DNA from: CAZNYG01 sp964577205
Lineage (GTDB): Bacteria; Elusimicrobiota; Endomicrobiia; Endomicrobiales; CAIRNS01
DNA length: 36,219 nucleotides
Reading direction: 5' to 3'
NCBI GenBank assembly: GCA_964577205.1
Contig: CAZNYG010000013.1
Span: 1-36,219, forward strand
Position numbers and translations under genes: made by a program. The notes under the pieces are model-generated. The model saw only the letters and a list, made by a program, of their open reading frames with translations. It made no database searches and was not told where the DNA came from. This document shows positions 8,007-16,370 of the stretch, in pieces (the first letter of the stretch is position 1; every line of letters begins with the position of its first letter).

Positions 8007-9916
8007 GGAGTGATGTCCCGGTCGATATAGATGCGGTGCCAGAGTTCCAGCACCAGGAGAGCCCACATGCGGTACCCGTGGTCGCGCACGCCCTGAGTGT
8101 GTTCATTGAAAAGGCGTTCGAGGTACTTCCGGTTGAAATAGCCCCGGTTGACCGCCTTTTCGGACAGGGCCATCTCGCGGAAATAGTCTTTCCATTCCGT
8201 CCGGAACCATCTGCCGACGGGGATGCCGAAACCCATTTTCCCGCGCCGGGTGATCTCGGGCGGGAGCATGGGGTCGAAGGTTTTTTTCATGATGTATTTC
8301 GTCGTAAGGCCGTGGACCTTCCAGCGGGACGGCAGCGTCGCGGAGAATTCCATGACCTTGTGGTCGAGGAAAGGGCTGCGCGCTTCGAGCGACGCGGCCA
8401 TCGAAGCGACATCCATTTTCACCAGAAGGCATTCAGGGAGATACGCGTGTATATCGGTGAACATCGTCCTGTCCATGACATCGCCGGCGCGCGCGTTCTC
8501 GAAGATCGAACGCATGTAGTCGAAGGCGTCACGCGTGAGCGCGTTGTGCATGGTGTCGCTGTAAAGCTCTTTTTTGGCCTCGCCGGTAAAGAAACAATGC
8601 CAGTAGATGTTGCGTGTCTCCGGCGGCTCCGCCAGCGCCGATACAAGGCGCGACATGTAACGGAACATGTTGCGCCCCCGCGTCGTTTCGGTGTGCGGCA
8701 CCATGGAGGCTACAAGGTTCGTCATCTTTTTCCCCATCAGCCGGAAAGGCAGGGAAAAGTACAGCGATCCTTTCATCGCCTTGTAACGGAGATACCCGCC
8801 GAACGCCTCATCGCCGCCGTCACCGTTCAGGGCGACCGTGACGTGCCCGCGCGTTTCGCGGGACACCAGGTACGAAGGCATTGAGGACGAGTCGGCGAAC
8901 GGCTGGCCGTAATGCCAGACGATCTTCGGCAGGATATCGATGAAATTGGGTTTCAGGATGAATTCGTGGTGTTCCGTGCCGAAATGCTTCGCGGCAAGGC
9001 GGGCGTAGGGCAGCTCGGAAAAATCGTCCTCTTCAAAACCTATCGAAAAAGTTTTGACCGGCTGCGACGCGATCCCGCTCATCAGCCCGACGATAATGCT
9101 TGAATCGTGGCCGCCGGAGAGAAAAGCGCCCAGAGGGACGTCCGATATCATGCGCAGCCGCGTCGATTCGGCCAGCAGCTCTTTCATTCTTTCGCAGGCG
9201 TCCGGGAACGAAAGATCGGTTTTCCGGCGGAAATCCAGCTGCCAGTAACGGCGCACGTCCCGGGAGCCGTCGGGCCCGCAGGTGAGCACGTGCGCGGGCG
9301 AAAGAGCGTGAACGTCCTTGAATATCGTCTGAGGTGACGGGATATACTGGTAGGTCAGGTAATAGTCGAGCGCCTGAAGGTTCGTTTCCGGGGTCGAGGG
9401 AAGCGCCGCGAGGATCGATTTGATCTCGGAACCGAAAAGGAGCGCTCCGCGGTAAGGCAGGTAGTACAGCGGTTTTTTCCCCAGCCGGTCTCGGGCGATA
9501 AAAAGTTTCCCGGCCCGTCCGTCCCAGAGCGCGAACGCGAACATTCCCCGCAGGTAATCTACGCATTTTTCGCCGTAATCCTCATAGAGATGGACGATAA
9601 CCTCGGTGTCCGATCTCGTGGAGAAGCTGTGTTTGCCGGCAAGATGCGCGCGGAGGTCCTGGTAGTTGTATATCTCGCCGTTCAGAACGACCCAGATCGT
9701 CTGGTCTTCGTTGTGGATCGGCTGGTTGCCCGTATCCAGGTCGATGATCGCGAGCCGCCGTATGCCGAGGCCTATCTGGGCCGTCCCGGAAGAACCGGTA
9801 TAGACGCCTTCTGAGTCCGGGCCCCGGTGAACGATGGTCTCGCACATCCGGTGGACAAGGTCCTTTGTCACCGGAAAACCGCCGCTGTAATTAAAAATAC
9901 CCGTTATTCCACACAT
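8003..9916 (-). CDS. asnB: Asparagine-synthetase-type amidotransferase, second copy
   Basis: 637 residues. MCGITGIFNY gives Cys2; IVHRGPDSEG, IRRLAIIDLDTGNQPI, LNGEIYNYQDLR and RSDTEVIVHLYEDYG complete the glutaminase domain. The synthetase domain has PLGAFLSGGHDSSI with SGGHDS at 267-272, then GDGGDEAFGGYLRY. It is clearly diverged from the copy at 3652-5511, so the two probably act on different substrates or steps and are not a recent duplication. AAGGA stands 6 nt before the ATG at 9916, a good ribosome-binding site. It is followed by a coupled GT39 gene and a GT2 gene. Amidation of a hexuronic acid is my favoured role; plain asparagine synthesis remains possible. Confidence 0.92.
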   Translation of the reverse strand: MCGITGIFNYSGGFPVTKDLVHRMCETIVHRGPDSEGVYTGSSGTAQIGLGIRRLAIIDLDTGNQPIHNEDQTIWVVLNGEIYNYQDLRAHLAGKHSFSTRSDTEVIVHLYEDYGEKCVDYLRGMFAFALWDGRAGKLFIARDRLGKKPLYYLPYRGALLFGSEIKSILAALPSTPETNLQALDYYLTYQYIPSPQTIFKDVHALSPAHVLTCGPDGSRDVRRYWQLDFRRKTDLSFPDACERMKELLAESTRLRMISDVPLGAFLSGGHDSSIIVGLMSGIASQPVKTFSIGFEEDDFSELPYARLAAKHFGTEHHEFILKPNFIDILPKIVWHYGQPFADSSSMPSYLVSRETRGHVTVALNGDGGDEAFGGYLRYKAMKGSLYFSLPFRLMGKKMTNLVASMVPHTETTRGRNMFRYMSRLVSALAEPPETRNIYWHCFFTGEAKKELYSDTMHNALTRDAFDYMRSIFENARAGDVMDRTMFTDIHAYLPECLLVKMDVASMAASLEARSPFLDHKVMEFSATLPSRWKVHGLTTKYIMKKTFDPMLPPEITRRGKMGFGIPVGRWFRTEWKDYFREMALSEKAVNRGYFNRKYLERLFNEHTQGVRDHGYRMWALLVLELWHRIYIDRDITP

Positions 9917-9930
9917 ATAAGATCCTTAAC

Positions 9931-10036
9931 GGCGTTCTCGAGTTCTTGTGTTCTCGAGTTCTCGGGAGACAGTCATTAAGACAGCCCTGTTTGCCATTCA
10001 CACAAGAACACACGAACACGCGAACACAAGAACGCC
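9931..10036. repeat. Octamer-repeat inverted element
   Basis: The left arm (9931-9966) is GGC followed by GTTCTCGA, GTTCTTGT, GTTCTCGA, GTTCTCGG. The right arm (10000-10036) is ACAAGAAC, ACACGAAC, ACGCGAAC, ACAAGAAC and GCC, which is the reverse complement of the same octamer theme. The outer 8 bp (GGCGTTCT/AGAACGCC) pair perfectly and a 33-nt loop separates the arms. It fills the 131-bp gap between the amidotransferase start and the end of the GT2 gene at 10048. It could fold as a long imperfect hairpin in the mRNA, but no T-run follows, so a terminator role is not shown. Confidence 0.8.
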
Positions 10037-10047
10037 TTTTGTCTTTA

Positions 10048-10908
10048 TCAGTCTTCCTTCGCCATGCGGATCTGCAGGAGCATCATGCCGACGGCGAACA
10101 GGCAAAGGGCCGCGTAGAGTGATATTATACAACATAATAACCAGAACATATTGAAGGAAAACAGCGCGATAATCCCGAACAGGACCGCGCCGGCCGCCGG
10201 GACCGCCACCAGAGGGAGTATCGCCTTGATCGGGTTGTAGTGTGTCGCTATCTCCAGCAGTATCTGGAGCGCGCGGAGCGTGTCCCGCAGATAACGGACT
10301 TTTGAATGGCCTTTCCGGTGATGGTAGCCGATGGGCACGAACTGGGCTGTATAACCGCCCGCGAGGTACATGAGAGTGGTGGTCGTGCTGAATGAGAAAC
10401 CGCGGCAGATATGTATCGAAGGCATGCTCAGGAGGTCCGCTTTGCGGAACAGCCGGAGGCCTGAATTGATGTCCGGGATCTCTTCGCCCGAAACATATTC
10501 CGCCAGCAGGCGGAACATGATGCGCGCGGGATACTTGAAAAGGGTCCCGCGGTACTCCTTCCCGGTACGCTGACCGACGATAAGATCGTAGTATTCAGTC
10601 CCGGGGAGCAGCGAAAGAAGCGCTTCAGCGGGATAGGAACCGTCGGCATCGATCGTGGCTATCCAGGCGTACCGGGCGCGGTTGATGCCCGTCATCAGCG
10701 CCGCGCCGTAACCGCGGTTCACCGGGTGGCGGATCAGGGCCGCGGAAGTTTCCGCGACGCGTTCGGCGGTATGGTCGCGCGAGCAGTCGTCGATGACTAT
10801 GATCTCGTATGCCGCGCCTGATCTGTCCAGCGCGCGCCGGGTGCTCTCGATGACTTCCTTTATCCCGTCTTCTTCGTTATACGCCGGAATAATGACGCTG
10901 AGTTCCAT
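10048..10908 (-). CDS. GT2 polyprenyl-phosphate sugar synthase with two C-terminal membrane helices
   Basis: 286 residues. MELSVIIPAYNEEDGI, IVIDDCSRDHT (37-47), HPVNRGYGAALMTGI and IDADGSYP (86-93) form the GT-A nucleotide and metal site; DINSGLRLFRK and GYHHRKGHSKVRY are typical of the DPM1/ArnC-like group. Two hydrophobic hairpins (about 212-278) anchor it. The expected job is loading a sugar on undecaprenyl phosphate. GGGAG lies 5 nt before the ATG at 10908. The gene stands alone between two repeat elements (9931-10036 and 10932-11126), so it may be a separately transcribed unit. The GT39 pair upstream (12163-15068) is its likeliest client, by position only. Confidence 0.87.
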   Translation of the reverse strand: MELSVIIPAYNEEDGIKEVIESTRRALDRSGAAYEIIVIDDCSRDHTAERVAETSAALIRHPVNRGYGAALMTGINRARYAWIATIDADGSYPAEALLSLLPGTEYYDLIVGQRTGKEYRGTLFKYPARIMFRLLAEYVSGEEIPDINSGLRLFRKADLLSMPSIHICRGFSFSTTTTLMYLAGGYTAQFVPIGYHHRKGHSKVRYLRDTLRALQILLEIATHYNPIKAILPLVAVPAAGAVLFGIIALFSFNMFWLLCCIISLYAALCLFAVGMMLLQIRMAKED

Positions 10909-10931
10909 GATCGCTCCCTTTTATAACAAAG

Positions 10932-11126
10932 TAGTGAGTACGTGAGTAGGTGAGTATGGCACAACAAAGGCAAAAAATAACCTGGAAATAAGCAAAAGTG
11001 CCACGCCAGAGTCGAGTAGTTAGCAGACTGTTCCATAACCAAAAGTGTTGTTAAGCAAGGGCGTCTTCAGGCGTCCGAACATTACTGTATTTTTGACATT
11101 CCTTACTCACTTACTTGCTCACTAAA
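10932..11126. repeat. Octamer-repeat inverted element with 144-nt core
   Basis: The left arm (10932-10957) has TAGTGAGT, ACGTGAGT, AGGTGAGT. The right arm (11102-11126) has CTTACTCA, CTTACTTG, CTCACTAA, the reverse complement of that theme. The core (10958-11101) is non-coding, AT-richer than its surroundings, and I recognise nothing in it. The whole fills the gap between the radical SAM gene and the GT2 gene. The right arm lies inside the radical SAM reading frame and supplies its last codons and stop. Structure and period match the element at 9931-10036, although the unit sequence is different. Confidence 0.75.
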
Positions 11127-12194
11127 TTTATCCGAATAACAGCAGCCGAGGCAGAAGGCTGGGAGGCTGTTCCCTTTCAGCGCCTTTCTCAGGGCGCGGT
11201 AACGGGGTCCGTTCCAGATCCTCATCAGCTTGTCTTCCCTCACGTTCCCCGCCCTGAACGACAGGCAGGGAAAGACATCGCCGTAGGGCGACACGGCGCA
11301 CAGCGACCAGGGCATGCGGCAGGGCGCGAAGTCAGAAGGGGAGAGCTGCCCTTTATAATAGGCGTCGCAAGATGAATGATCCAGCATGTTGTAAGGATAG
11401 AACCGCACCTGTACCGGCCCGTGATAGTCCTGAATAAGACCGAGCTGCCGGTGAAGCTCCGCGTTCGTTGAACCGTCAAGGGCCATGGGAGCATCGGGTT
11501 TCGCGCGCAGAATGGAAGCAAGGCCGTCGGCATAGGGCTCATTGAACTGTATCGAAGAGAGCTTGGGCAGCGAGTAGCTGATGATATCGGCGCCGGAGTT
11601 TTCGGCGAACGAAAGCAGCGCGGCCAGCTGCGGGATGTTGTCGGGAAGGATAGTGACCTTGATATCTATGAGAGGGAAGCGTTTTCCCTTCTCCTTCTTC
11701 GCCCGGGATAAAGCGGCGGCCGCGGCGCGAACCTTTTCAAAAAGGCCGGACTTGCCCCGGATACGGTCGTGCGTCTCTTCGATGCCGTCAACGGATATGC
11801 CCGCTGCGATCATGCCCTTTTCAACGAACAGGCGGATGTGATCGTCGTTCAAAAGCGCCGCGTTCGTGAGGATATTGCACCGGCGTTTCGACAGCGCGTA
11901 ACTGATAAGTTCTCCCGCGTCTTTGCGCATCAACGGTTCGCCGCCGGTTATTGTGAGTACTGAAAAGCGGGGCGTCTGGTCGATAATATTCCTGAATTCA
12001 GCCGTCGTGAGCTCATCGCGGCCTTCCGCGTTCTTCGCCTGGAAGCACATGGCGCACCGGAGGTTGCACCGGTGGGTCAGTTCCAGCTGGACGAACAACG
12101 GCGGCAGCGCCCGGGTGCTGCCGAAAATACGGGGCAGCAGGGAGTGCGCGGCAAGCGCGTGTTTATGCAGCTTCGAAAAATCTATTTTTCTCAT
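11103..12194 (-). CDS. Radical SAM protein with SPASM-like C-terminus
   Basis: 363 residues. HRCNLRCAMCF carries the CxxxCxxC [4Fe-4S] motif (Cys43, 47, 50); TITGGEPLMR has the SAM-binding GGEP (84-87). The C-terminal part has SDFAPCRMPWSLCAVSPYGDVFPCLSF, RAGNVREDKLMRIWNG and FCLGCC, a SPASM-type auxiliary-cluster region. Such enzymes modify peptides or sugars by radical chemistry and are common in glycan loci; the substrate is unknown. The start overlaps the upstream GT39 gene by 32 bp. The last residues FSEQVSE and the TAA are encoded by the arm of an octamer repeat, so the natural C-terminus has been replaced or extended by repeat DNA. Confidence 0.9.
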   Translation of the reverse strand: MRKIDFSKLHKHALAAHSLLPRIFGSTRALPPLFVQLELTHRCNLRCAMCFQAKNAEGRDELTTAEFRNIIDQTPRFSVLTITGGEPLMRKDAGELISYALSKRRCNILTNAALLNDDHIRLFVEKGMIAAGISVDGIEETHDRIRGKSGLFEKVRAAAAALSRAKKEKGKRFPLIDIKVTILPDNIPQLAALLSFAENSGADIISYSLPKLSSIQFNEPYADGLASILRAKPDAPMALDGSTNAELHRQLGLIQDYHGPVQVRFYPYNMLDHSSCDAYYKGQLSPSDFAPCRMPWSLCAVSPYGDVFPCLSFRAGNVREDKLMRIWNGPRYRALRKALKGNSLPAFCLGCCYSDKFSEQVSE

Positions 12195-13416
12195 GGAGCG
12201 TTACCAGCGCCGCCGACATCATCAGAATGGCATACGGCATGGCGGGCAGAGCGAAACGGTTACAGGGGTCGAACAGGACATGAAGCGAAAAATAAGCTAT
12301 GACCGAAAAGGGGACTATCAGGCTTTTCCATCCTCCCGGACACAGGAAAAGCGCCGCGACGGCAAGGAACATGAGTAAGCCATGGGCGGTGAACAGCAGG
12401 AGGCGGGCGAAGACCGGAAAGTAGCGCTTGGCCGCCAGGTACTCGTCCACGGGCCGATCGATGCCGAAAACGGACGAGTGGCTTGAGACCCAGAACGTGG
12501 GCAGCCTGCGGACGGCCAGCGCTAAAAAACCGGGGATGTTGTGTTTGATCATTTCCCTGCCGTCCTTTTTCAGCTGCCGGTCGAAAACGATCGGCGCCAT
12601 TTTGCCGCGGGCATGACGCTTTTCGTACGCCCTGCTCCGGTTCACTATTTCGTCTATTCCCTCTTCCCAGGTATGGCCGCTGACCATGTACCCGGTCGCG
12701 AACACTCCCACGGATGCGCCGGTAGCCACGGGTATGACAGTTTGGAAAACCACGTAATTGCGTATCGTCCATGGTAAGACGATGAAAAGGAATCCGACGA
12801 ACACGATAAGCGACCGGCGCAGGCGGAAAGAAGGCATCCTCAGAAAGATCACCGCGGCAAGGAGGAACGGGAACAGGATAGTGGTCGGACGGGTCAGCGT
12901 GGCGGACCCCAGCAGGATGCCCGTGCCGGCGAAAGAAACGGTGTCTCCCCTTACCAGTCCGCGGGCAAAGAAATACATGGATGCGGCAAGGAAGAAAGTG
13001 AAAAGGGTTTCGCTCAGTATGAGCCCCGTGTAGGCTATAAGGACGGGATATGCCGCGAGGAGCACCCCACCCAGAAATGAGATCCGTTCGCTCAGGAATT
13101 TTCTGCCGGCCGCGTAGATAAGCAGGCACGTGAGCGCTCCGATCAGCGCCTGGACCCAGCGGACCGCGGGCAGGGAATGGCCGCTGAATGAGTAGACCGC
13201 GGCCAGGAGAACGGGATACGCGGGCGCGCGGATCGGCGTCGGGATGCCGGGCGTCATCGCGTAGCCGTTGCCACGCGCGAGGTTAACCGCGATCGTATCG
13301 TATTCGGTAGCGTCCCCTGTCAGGATCGTTTCCTGCGGGACGAGGACAAGGTAACCGGCGCGAAGCCCGAAAGCGATCAAAAAGAGGATAATGCATTTGC
13401 GTACAGTATGTTTCAT
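12163..13416 (-). CDS. GT39/PMT-type membrane glycosyltransferase
   Basis: 417 residues from the ATG at 13416, which has GGAGG 7 nt upstream; an ATG at 13422 overlaps the preceding stop but sits only 1 nt from that GGAGG. The first helix is followed by TGDATEYDTIAVNLARG with the catalytic-type acidic residues, then RAPAYPVLLAAVY, LILSETLFTFFLAA, LTRPTTILFPFLL, LPWTIRNYVVF and RFALPAMPYAILMMSAAL. The order of motifs matches the protein at 1311-2534, marking the two as paralogues. It directly follows another GT39 gene, so two acceptors or two linkages may be served side by side. Acceptor and sugar are unknown. Confidence 0.85.
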   Translation of the reverse strand: MKHTVRKCIILFLIAFGLRAGYLVLVPQETILTGDATEYDTIAVNLARGNGYAMTPGIPTPIRAPAYPVLLAAVYSFSGHSLPAVRWVQALIGALTCLLIYAAGRKFLSERISFLGGVLLAAYPVLIAYTGLILSETLFTFFLAASMYFFARGLVRGDTVSFAGTGILLGSATLTRPTTILFPFLLAAVIFLRMPSFRLRRSLIVFVGFLFIVLPWTIRNYVVFQTVIPVATGASVGVFATGYMVSGHTWEEGIDEIVNRSRAYEKRHARGKMAPIVFDRQLKKDGREMIKHNIPGFLALAVRRLPTFWVSSHSSVFGIDRPVDEYLAAKRYFPVFARLLLFTAHGLLMFLAVAALFLCPGGWKSLIVPFSVIAYFSLHVLFDPCNRFALPAMPYAILMMSAALVTLHEKNRFFEAA

Positions 13417-13418
13417 GA

Positions 13419-15068
13419 TCATTCCTCCGTGCCGTTCCTGCGGTAAACCCGGATGACCGGACAGGGGTAACGCCAGTCGTGCGGATAGAACCCGCGTATG
13501 ACCCTTCTACCGAAAAGGCGCGGCTGGGTATCAAATTCCTTCACCATGGAGTACGTCCCGCTTTCGGTGATCTCCCGCAGGACAGGGAGCGCGAAATCGA
13601 CGGGATATTTTCTTTTCAATTTCAACAAAGGGTAATACTCATTGTCCGCCAGGACCACGCAGGCCGGCTTTTCCTTTTTCAGCAGTCCGGCATCGTTGCC
13701 GGTCCGGAGGATGCGGTAGCGTTTCAATCCCGCGAAGAACGGTTCTGAGGGTTTGTACCAGAACTCGGTCATCGTGATAGTCGGATTCCAGAAATAAGCC
13801 ATCGGGACGGCGATCGTCTCTCCTTCGGGAATGGAGCGTTCGATCCATTCCGAAGCGATATCCCGGACGTCGGGAGAGGCCATCATGCGCACGTAGGCGT
13901 ACGAATAGCCGGCAGTGTACAGGACGGTAAGCGCGAGGAGCGAAAAAGAGGCCGGGCGCGCCGCTTTTCCTTTTATTTGAAGCATGAAGCGGGCGATCAG
14001 TATGCACAGCAGCGGGATGAACGGCGTAAACCAGCGTATAACGCGCCAGGGCGACGAACCGAGCAGGAACCAGAGCACCAGCATGGCCGCCGCCATGATA
14101 AGAGCCGGCAGTTCCCGCCGGAAAAGAGCGTACACGAGCGAAACCAGCGCGAGCAGGGCGAGAGGCAGCCCCAGGTTATAGTAAGGCGAGACGGTCAGAT
14201 GATACCACCATCCGGAACCCTTTTCAAAGCAGTCCATCCAGAAGATCGACCCGTCGGCCAGGATATTGGTGCGCAGGGATGTACGTATGGCCGCGATGAA
14301 CGAAGGCATGTCGATAAGGCTGTAGGGGTTGGCCAGGAAAAAACCCGCCGGAATGCACGCCAGATACACGAGAACGCGGCGCGGGAAAAAAGGTTTCCGG
14401 CCCAGAACCGCCGCCAGAAGCGGGATCGCGCAAAGAGGGGCGGCGCTGTACTTGGTCGCTACGGTTACGCCCGCCAGAAGCCCGGCGTACAGATACCAGC
14501 GCCCGTTGTCCGTCGTCGCCATAAAATAAGATATCAATATGAGGGCGCAGACCTGGAATGCCATGATCGCGTCTGTCCCTATATAGTGAGACCAGACGAC
14601 ATGCCCGGGAGCGATGGCAAGAAGGAAGGCCGCGAGAAGGCCGTGAACGGGATCGCCGTAAAACGCCCGTCCCATGAAAAAGACAAGTACGATCGTGGCA
14701 AGGCCGAAGAATACGGAAAGGGATCGGGCGGACACGTACAACCGTGCCAGTTCCTTCGGATGGGCTTTGTAGTAATCGAATGACGGGGATATTTTTGCCA
14801 GTCCGAGAAGCGAGCCGGCTTTCACCCATGCCGCCGTAAGGTAGACCTGGAACGAGCCGCGTGTAAGGATGTAGTTCCTGATGCGGAAATCAAGCCGCGA
14901 AGGCCTGAAACCGCGCATCGCGTTGAAGGTATCGCCTTCGTCCGGGTGGAACGATGACGCATGGAAGTACCGTCCGTCAGGGAGGCCCCACCCGATACCC
15001 GTGACGCGGAACCAGGCGCCGAAAAGGACGATGGCGGAGAGGATAAGATAGGCCATGGGGTTACGCAT
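13419..15068 (-). CDS. GT39-type membrane glycosyltransferase, WGLP/HPDE type
   Basis: 549 residues. A first membrane helix leads into VTGIGWGLPDGRYFHASSFH and HPDEGDTFNAMRGF; the HPDE loop supplies the catalytic-type acidic pair. IAPGHVVWSHYIGTDAIMAF and VTVATKYSAAPLCAIPLL are typical of the archaeal/candidate-phylum GT39 group. About ten helices are followed by a soluble tail of about 150 residues that includes RSIPEGETIAVPMAYFWNP. The start overlaps the upstream methyltransferase by 8 bp. This is closer in style to the protein at 6261-8006 than to the other two GT39 proteins. It should transfer a polyprenyl-linked sugar outside the cytoplasmic membrane. Confidence 0.85.
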   Translation of the reverse strand: MRNPMAYLILSAIVLFGAWFRVTGIGWGLPDGRYFHASSFHPDEGDTFNAMRGFRPSRLDFRIRNYILTRGSFQVYLTAAWVKAGSLLGLAKISPSFDYYKAHPKELARLYVSARSLSVFFGLATIVLVFFMGRAFYGDPVHGLLAAFLLAIAPGHVVWSHYIGTDAIMAFQVCALILISYFMATTDNGRWYLYAGLLAGVTVATKYSAAPLCAIPLLAAVLGRKPFFPRRVLVYLACIPAGFFLANPYSLIDMPSFIAAIRTSLRTNILADGSIFWMDCFEKGSGWWYHLTVSPYYNLGLPLALLALVSLVYALFRRELPALIMAAAMLVLWFLLGSSPWRVIRWFTPFIPLLCILIARFMLQIKGKAARPASFSLLALTVLYTAGYSYAYVRMMASPDVRDIASEWIERSIPEGETIAVPMAYFWNPTITMTEFWYKPSEPFFAGLKRYRILRTGNDAGLLKKEKPACVVLADNEYYPLLKLKRKYPVDFALPVLREITESGTYSMVKEFDTQPRLFGRRVIRGFYPHDWRYPCPVIRVYRRNGTEE

Positions 15069-15699
15069 GGGTTTTCTTTCTGCATCTGCACACGTAGTAC
15101 AGAGGGAAAATAAAAGAAAAGGCCTTTGTCTCCTCTATATCCATTTGGCGGCGGAGTTCAGCGAGTATCTGCCCGTGCGAGGAAGGATGTATTTCGTCCG
15201 GGTCGAACCCGGCGGCGCGGAAAAAGGCGTTCATCCAGCGGTTTTTCGCCGGGAAACCGATGTAGAGCGTGCCGTCGCCGGAAACAACGCGGGCCAGTTC
15301 GCCGACCGCGGCCGGCAGGTCTTTTATGTGTTCCAGCACGCTGATACAGACAAGCCCGTCGAACATCCCGTTCCCGTAAGGCAGTCCCAGGATGCTCCCC
15401 GTCGTCAGGCGGACATCTATGCCGCTTTCGCGGAACATGTCCGTGACCGCGGCCGTGTTGTCCTTGATATCGGTCCCGTGCAGTTCCCGGGTACGGCGGG
15501 CAAGTTCGGTAAAAAAAACTCCCGTACCGTATCCTACCTCGATAAGCCGGTCAAAGTTCGCTTTCCCCATCAGGTCGAGGACCATGCCGAGCCGCTTCAG
15601 GTAAAAATAGCGGATCCCCGGACGGTAATAGAACGGGACAGGCACGTCCGAGTCCTTGATGCGGCTTAACAGCTGTTTGTCAGGGATGCTTATTCTCAT
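15061..15699 (-). CDS. Class I SAM-dependent methyltransferase
   Basis: 212 residues from the ATG at 15699; a TTG at 15714 would add five. LIEVGYGTGVFFTEL (52-66) is the SAM-binding loop with the acidic start and GxG turn, LHGTDI the second acidic strand, and VCISVLEHIKDLPAA the motif seen in Methyltransf_11-type enzymes. No membrane segment is present. It overlaps the preceding methyltransferase gene by 20 bp, and the two are only distantly similar. In this setting it may O-methylate a sugar or a lipid carrier intermediate; the target cannot be told. Confidence 0.85.
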   Translation of the reverse strand: MRISIPDKQLLSRIKDSDVPVPFYYRPGIRYFYLKRLGMVLDLMGKANFDRLIEVGYGTGVFFTELARRTRELHGTDIKDNTAAVTDMFRESGIDVRLTTGSILGLPYGNGMFDGLVCISVLEHIKDLPAAVGELARVVSGDGTLYIGFPAKNRWMNAFFRAAGFDPDEIHPSSHGQILAELRRQMDIEETKAFSFIFPLYYVCRCRKKTHA

Positions 15700-16369
15700 G
15701 GTGTTTAAAAACAAAGCACTGGATGAGGCCGAGACGGTTTATCAACGGGATACGGTGAAAAACGGTATTCAATATACCGGATACGAAAGGTATGTGCATC
15801 GGGCAGATGACGAACGTATCGCTGGCGGTGAGGGCAAGTCCCCGTTCGGCAAAGATGCGGGCCAGGCTCCGGCCGGAAACGCGGTAATGTTTCCCCTCCG
15901 GCATCTTCAGTTTCAGCTTTTCCAGAAGAAGGAGCAGCGGTTCCCACAACGGGTTGGCCATTGTGATGACTATCGCGGTACCCGGTCCGGCGATCGCCGA
16001 TATGCCCCCGGCAAGTGACGGCAGGTTCTCAACATGTTCGATGACATCTACCAGAACGCAGTAGTCGAACGCGGTGCCCGTTTGCACGGTTTCCACTGTG
16101 CCCGCGATGAAACGCAGCTCTTTGCGGCTTTTGAACTTTTCCGCGGCAACGGCGATCATCGCGGGGCTGATATCGATGCCGACGCCTTCGGACGGTTCCA
16201 GCGCTGCCAGTATTTCACCGGTCGCGGTGCCGATCTCCAGGACTTTCGAACGCGGCGGTATAAAACGCCTGACGATACGCTTGAGGTTTTCGTAGTAATA
16301 CCAGTTTTTCCGTTTCAAGCTGTCGTAAGTGTCCGCCAGTGAATCGAAATGTTCCATAACCTTGTTCAT
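15680..16369 (-). CDS. Class I SAM-dependent methyltransferase
   Basis: 229 residues. MEHFDSLADTYDSLKRKNWY is the family N-terminus; KVLEIGTATGEIL (43-55) is the SAM loop, VGIDISPAMIAVA the adenosyl-binding acidic strand, and VLVDVIEHVENLP the post-II motif. The start lies 1 bp after the stop of the B12 radical SAM gene, and the end overlaps the next methyltransferase. This three-gene cluster therefore probably acts on one substrate. The enzyme resembles the UbiG/Methyltransf_11 group in layout but has no residue that fixes a substrate. Confidence 0.86.
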   Translation of the reverse strand: MNKVMEHFDSLADTYDSLKRKNWYYYENLKRIVRRFIPPRSKVLEIGTATGEILAALEPSEGVGIDISPAMIAVAAEKFKSRKELRFIAGTVETVQTGTAFDYCVLVDVIEHVENLPSLAGGISAIAGPGTAIVITMANPLWEPLLLLLEKLKLKMPEGKHYRVSGRSLARIFAERGLALTASDTFVICPMHIPFVSGILNTVFHRIPLINRLGLIQCFVFKHHENKHP

Positions 16370-16370
16370 G

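Noticed and set aside
10884..10960. Promoter around TATAAA before the GT2 gene at 10908
   Set aside because: No -35 hexamer at 15-19 nt; the upstream DNA is the octamer repeat arm.
9931..11126. CRISPR array
   Set aside because: The repeats are 8 bp, degenerate and contiguous, with no 20-40 bp repeats, no regular spacers and no cas genes.
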